Assembly: GCA_009602735.1 (NCBI GenBank)
Contig: WELA01003670.1
Location: 761,178-806,413 of the forward strand
DNA from: Mesotaenium endlicherianum
Lineage: Eukaryota > Streptophyta > Zygnematophyceae > Zygnematales > Mesotaeniaceae
Length of the DNA stretch: 45,236 bases
Reading direction: 5' to 3'
The translations under genes and the position numbers were made by a program. This document shows positions 44,261-45,236 of the stretch, in pieces. Position 1 is the stretch's first letter. Every line of letters starts with the position of its first letter. A model generated the notes under the pieces. That model saw nothing but the letters and a program-made list of their open reading frames with translations. It searched no databases and was not told the DNA's origin.

Positions 44261-45236
44261 GTCAGCACTCTTACCCCTTTGCTGCTTACTGCCGCCTGTT
44301 GCAAGCGTGGAGCTGCGACGAGCCCACTCCGCCTAACGCTCTATCGCCAGCGACGGTGCTGCGCCTGTCGGGAGTCTGCTGCGGGGGGAAGAGTGCTGCA
44401 TGCAAGGGGGGGTGCAGCGATGTGCGCGGCCCAGTGGGCCCTGCTGCCCCATGAAAGTTTGCAGCGAACAGCTCGTGCAGTTTCTGACGAGGGGGAGGGG
44501 GGGGGGGTGCATGCACGGGGGTGTAATGGGCAATGCGCGGCCTGTGTGGCGCCTGCTGTGAGGAACAGCTGAAGGGGGCATGAGTGCGCGCGACGTCACT
44601 GTTGTGTCTAGTGACGGGGAAACCGTAGGCTGCAAGGAGGTGTGCGGGGGGATGCTATGTGCGGCCTGTGGGATGTCTGTTGTGGTGGGGAAGAATGCAT
44701 CGTGGTTCCGCAAAGCATTTGCCTGCCTACCTGCCTGTCTATCTGTTTCGCCTCGATCGGGACAACATATGCACGCAGACTCGCACGCTTGGTTCCTGCT
44801 TTAGGTCTAGGGGCAGGGCTCAGGGTTTGGATTTAGGCTTCAGGGGCAGTCTCCCCAGCGGGGCTCCTTTCACACGCAGGGCACAGATCTCTTTGCGGTT
44901 TGGGGATACAAGGCCTCGGGTGCTCCTCAGGTGCTAGGGTGTGGGGTTTTTGGGGGAGGCCCTCTGGGCTCTTGACCGGGGCCCAAGGTGGGCAGTAGAG
45001 ATAGAGGGGCCAGCTGGGGCCATTCCCAGTGCGCTTAGCTCCTCACTCGGCGCACGGGCCACGTGCGCGTGCGCTCGCGCGCACGCGTTCGGTTGCCGTG
45101 GGAGACGGTGCTGCTCTTTTCTGTGTGCTTGTTCTCAGTTCAGAGTTCCTCCTCCTTTGGCGGGCAGTTGGACATTGGTTGCAGTGCGGGCTTCTTCTCT
45201 CCCCCCCCCCCCTCCCTCCTCCCCCCCCTCCTCTTC
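44261..45236. other. Probable intron at the right edge of the window
   Basis: It starts with the GTCAGC donor of the last candidate exon. It holds GC-rich sequence, a degenerate TTTAGG-type stretch near 44815-44840, a CG/CA alternating tract near 45060-45090 and poly(C) at the edge. I see no further exon. Confidence 0.4.

Overview
The window is nuclear DNA of a photosynthetic eukaryote. The evidence is three sets of GT-AG spliced exons, introns packed with microsatellites, plant-type telomere-like motifs (AAACCCTAAA/TTTAGGGTTT) and proteins that best match plant families as I remember them. The splice sites (donors such as GTGCGC, GTGTGC and GTACGC; acceptors nearly all ending GCAG) and the GC-rich, repeat-heavy introns suggest a green alga with a large genome. 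That placement is inference; the exact lineage cannot be read from the sequence.

Layout. (1) 1-5000, plus strand: the last six exons of an ILR1-like IAA-amino-acid hydrolase (peptidase M20D family); the N-terminal two thirds lie upstream of the window. (2) About 5.1-27.6 kb: a strikingly AT-rich island (by eye about a quarter to 30% GC, against well over 50% in the flanks). It has no recognisable gene and is filled with decayed direct duplications and a dispersed repeat family at 17.0-21.8 kb that includes a 262-bp tandem array. (3) 27.66-28.2 kb: GC recovers, with a possible minus-strand exon of a divergent gene. (4) 28315-38579, plus strand: a complete ten-exon, 472-residue oxysterol-binding-protein-related protein of the short plant ORP3 type; all nine introns close in phase. 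(5) About 39.98 kb to at least 44.26 kb, plus strand: a tentative gene of three phase-compatible exons encoding a Pro/Ala-rich protein that I do not recognise, running off the right edge.

No pathway link is seen between the neighbouring genes: one product would release auxin or related acids from amino-acid conjugates, the other would move sterol or phosphoinositide lipids between membranes.

The most unusual signal is the relation between tandem repeats and splice sites. Intron 6 of the ORP gene carries tandem copies of the end of exon 6 with its donor and of the start of exon 7 with its acceptor. In both identified genes several acceptors lie inside or beside tandem repeats: 22-bp, 12-bp, (GCGT)n and (GT)n. 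This looks like intron growth, and possibly splice-site creation, by tandem duplication.
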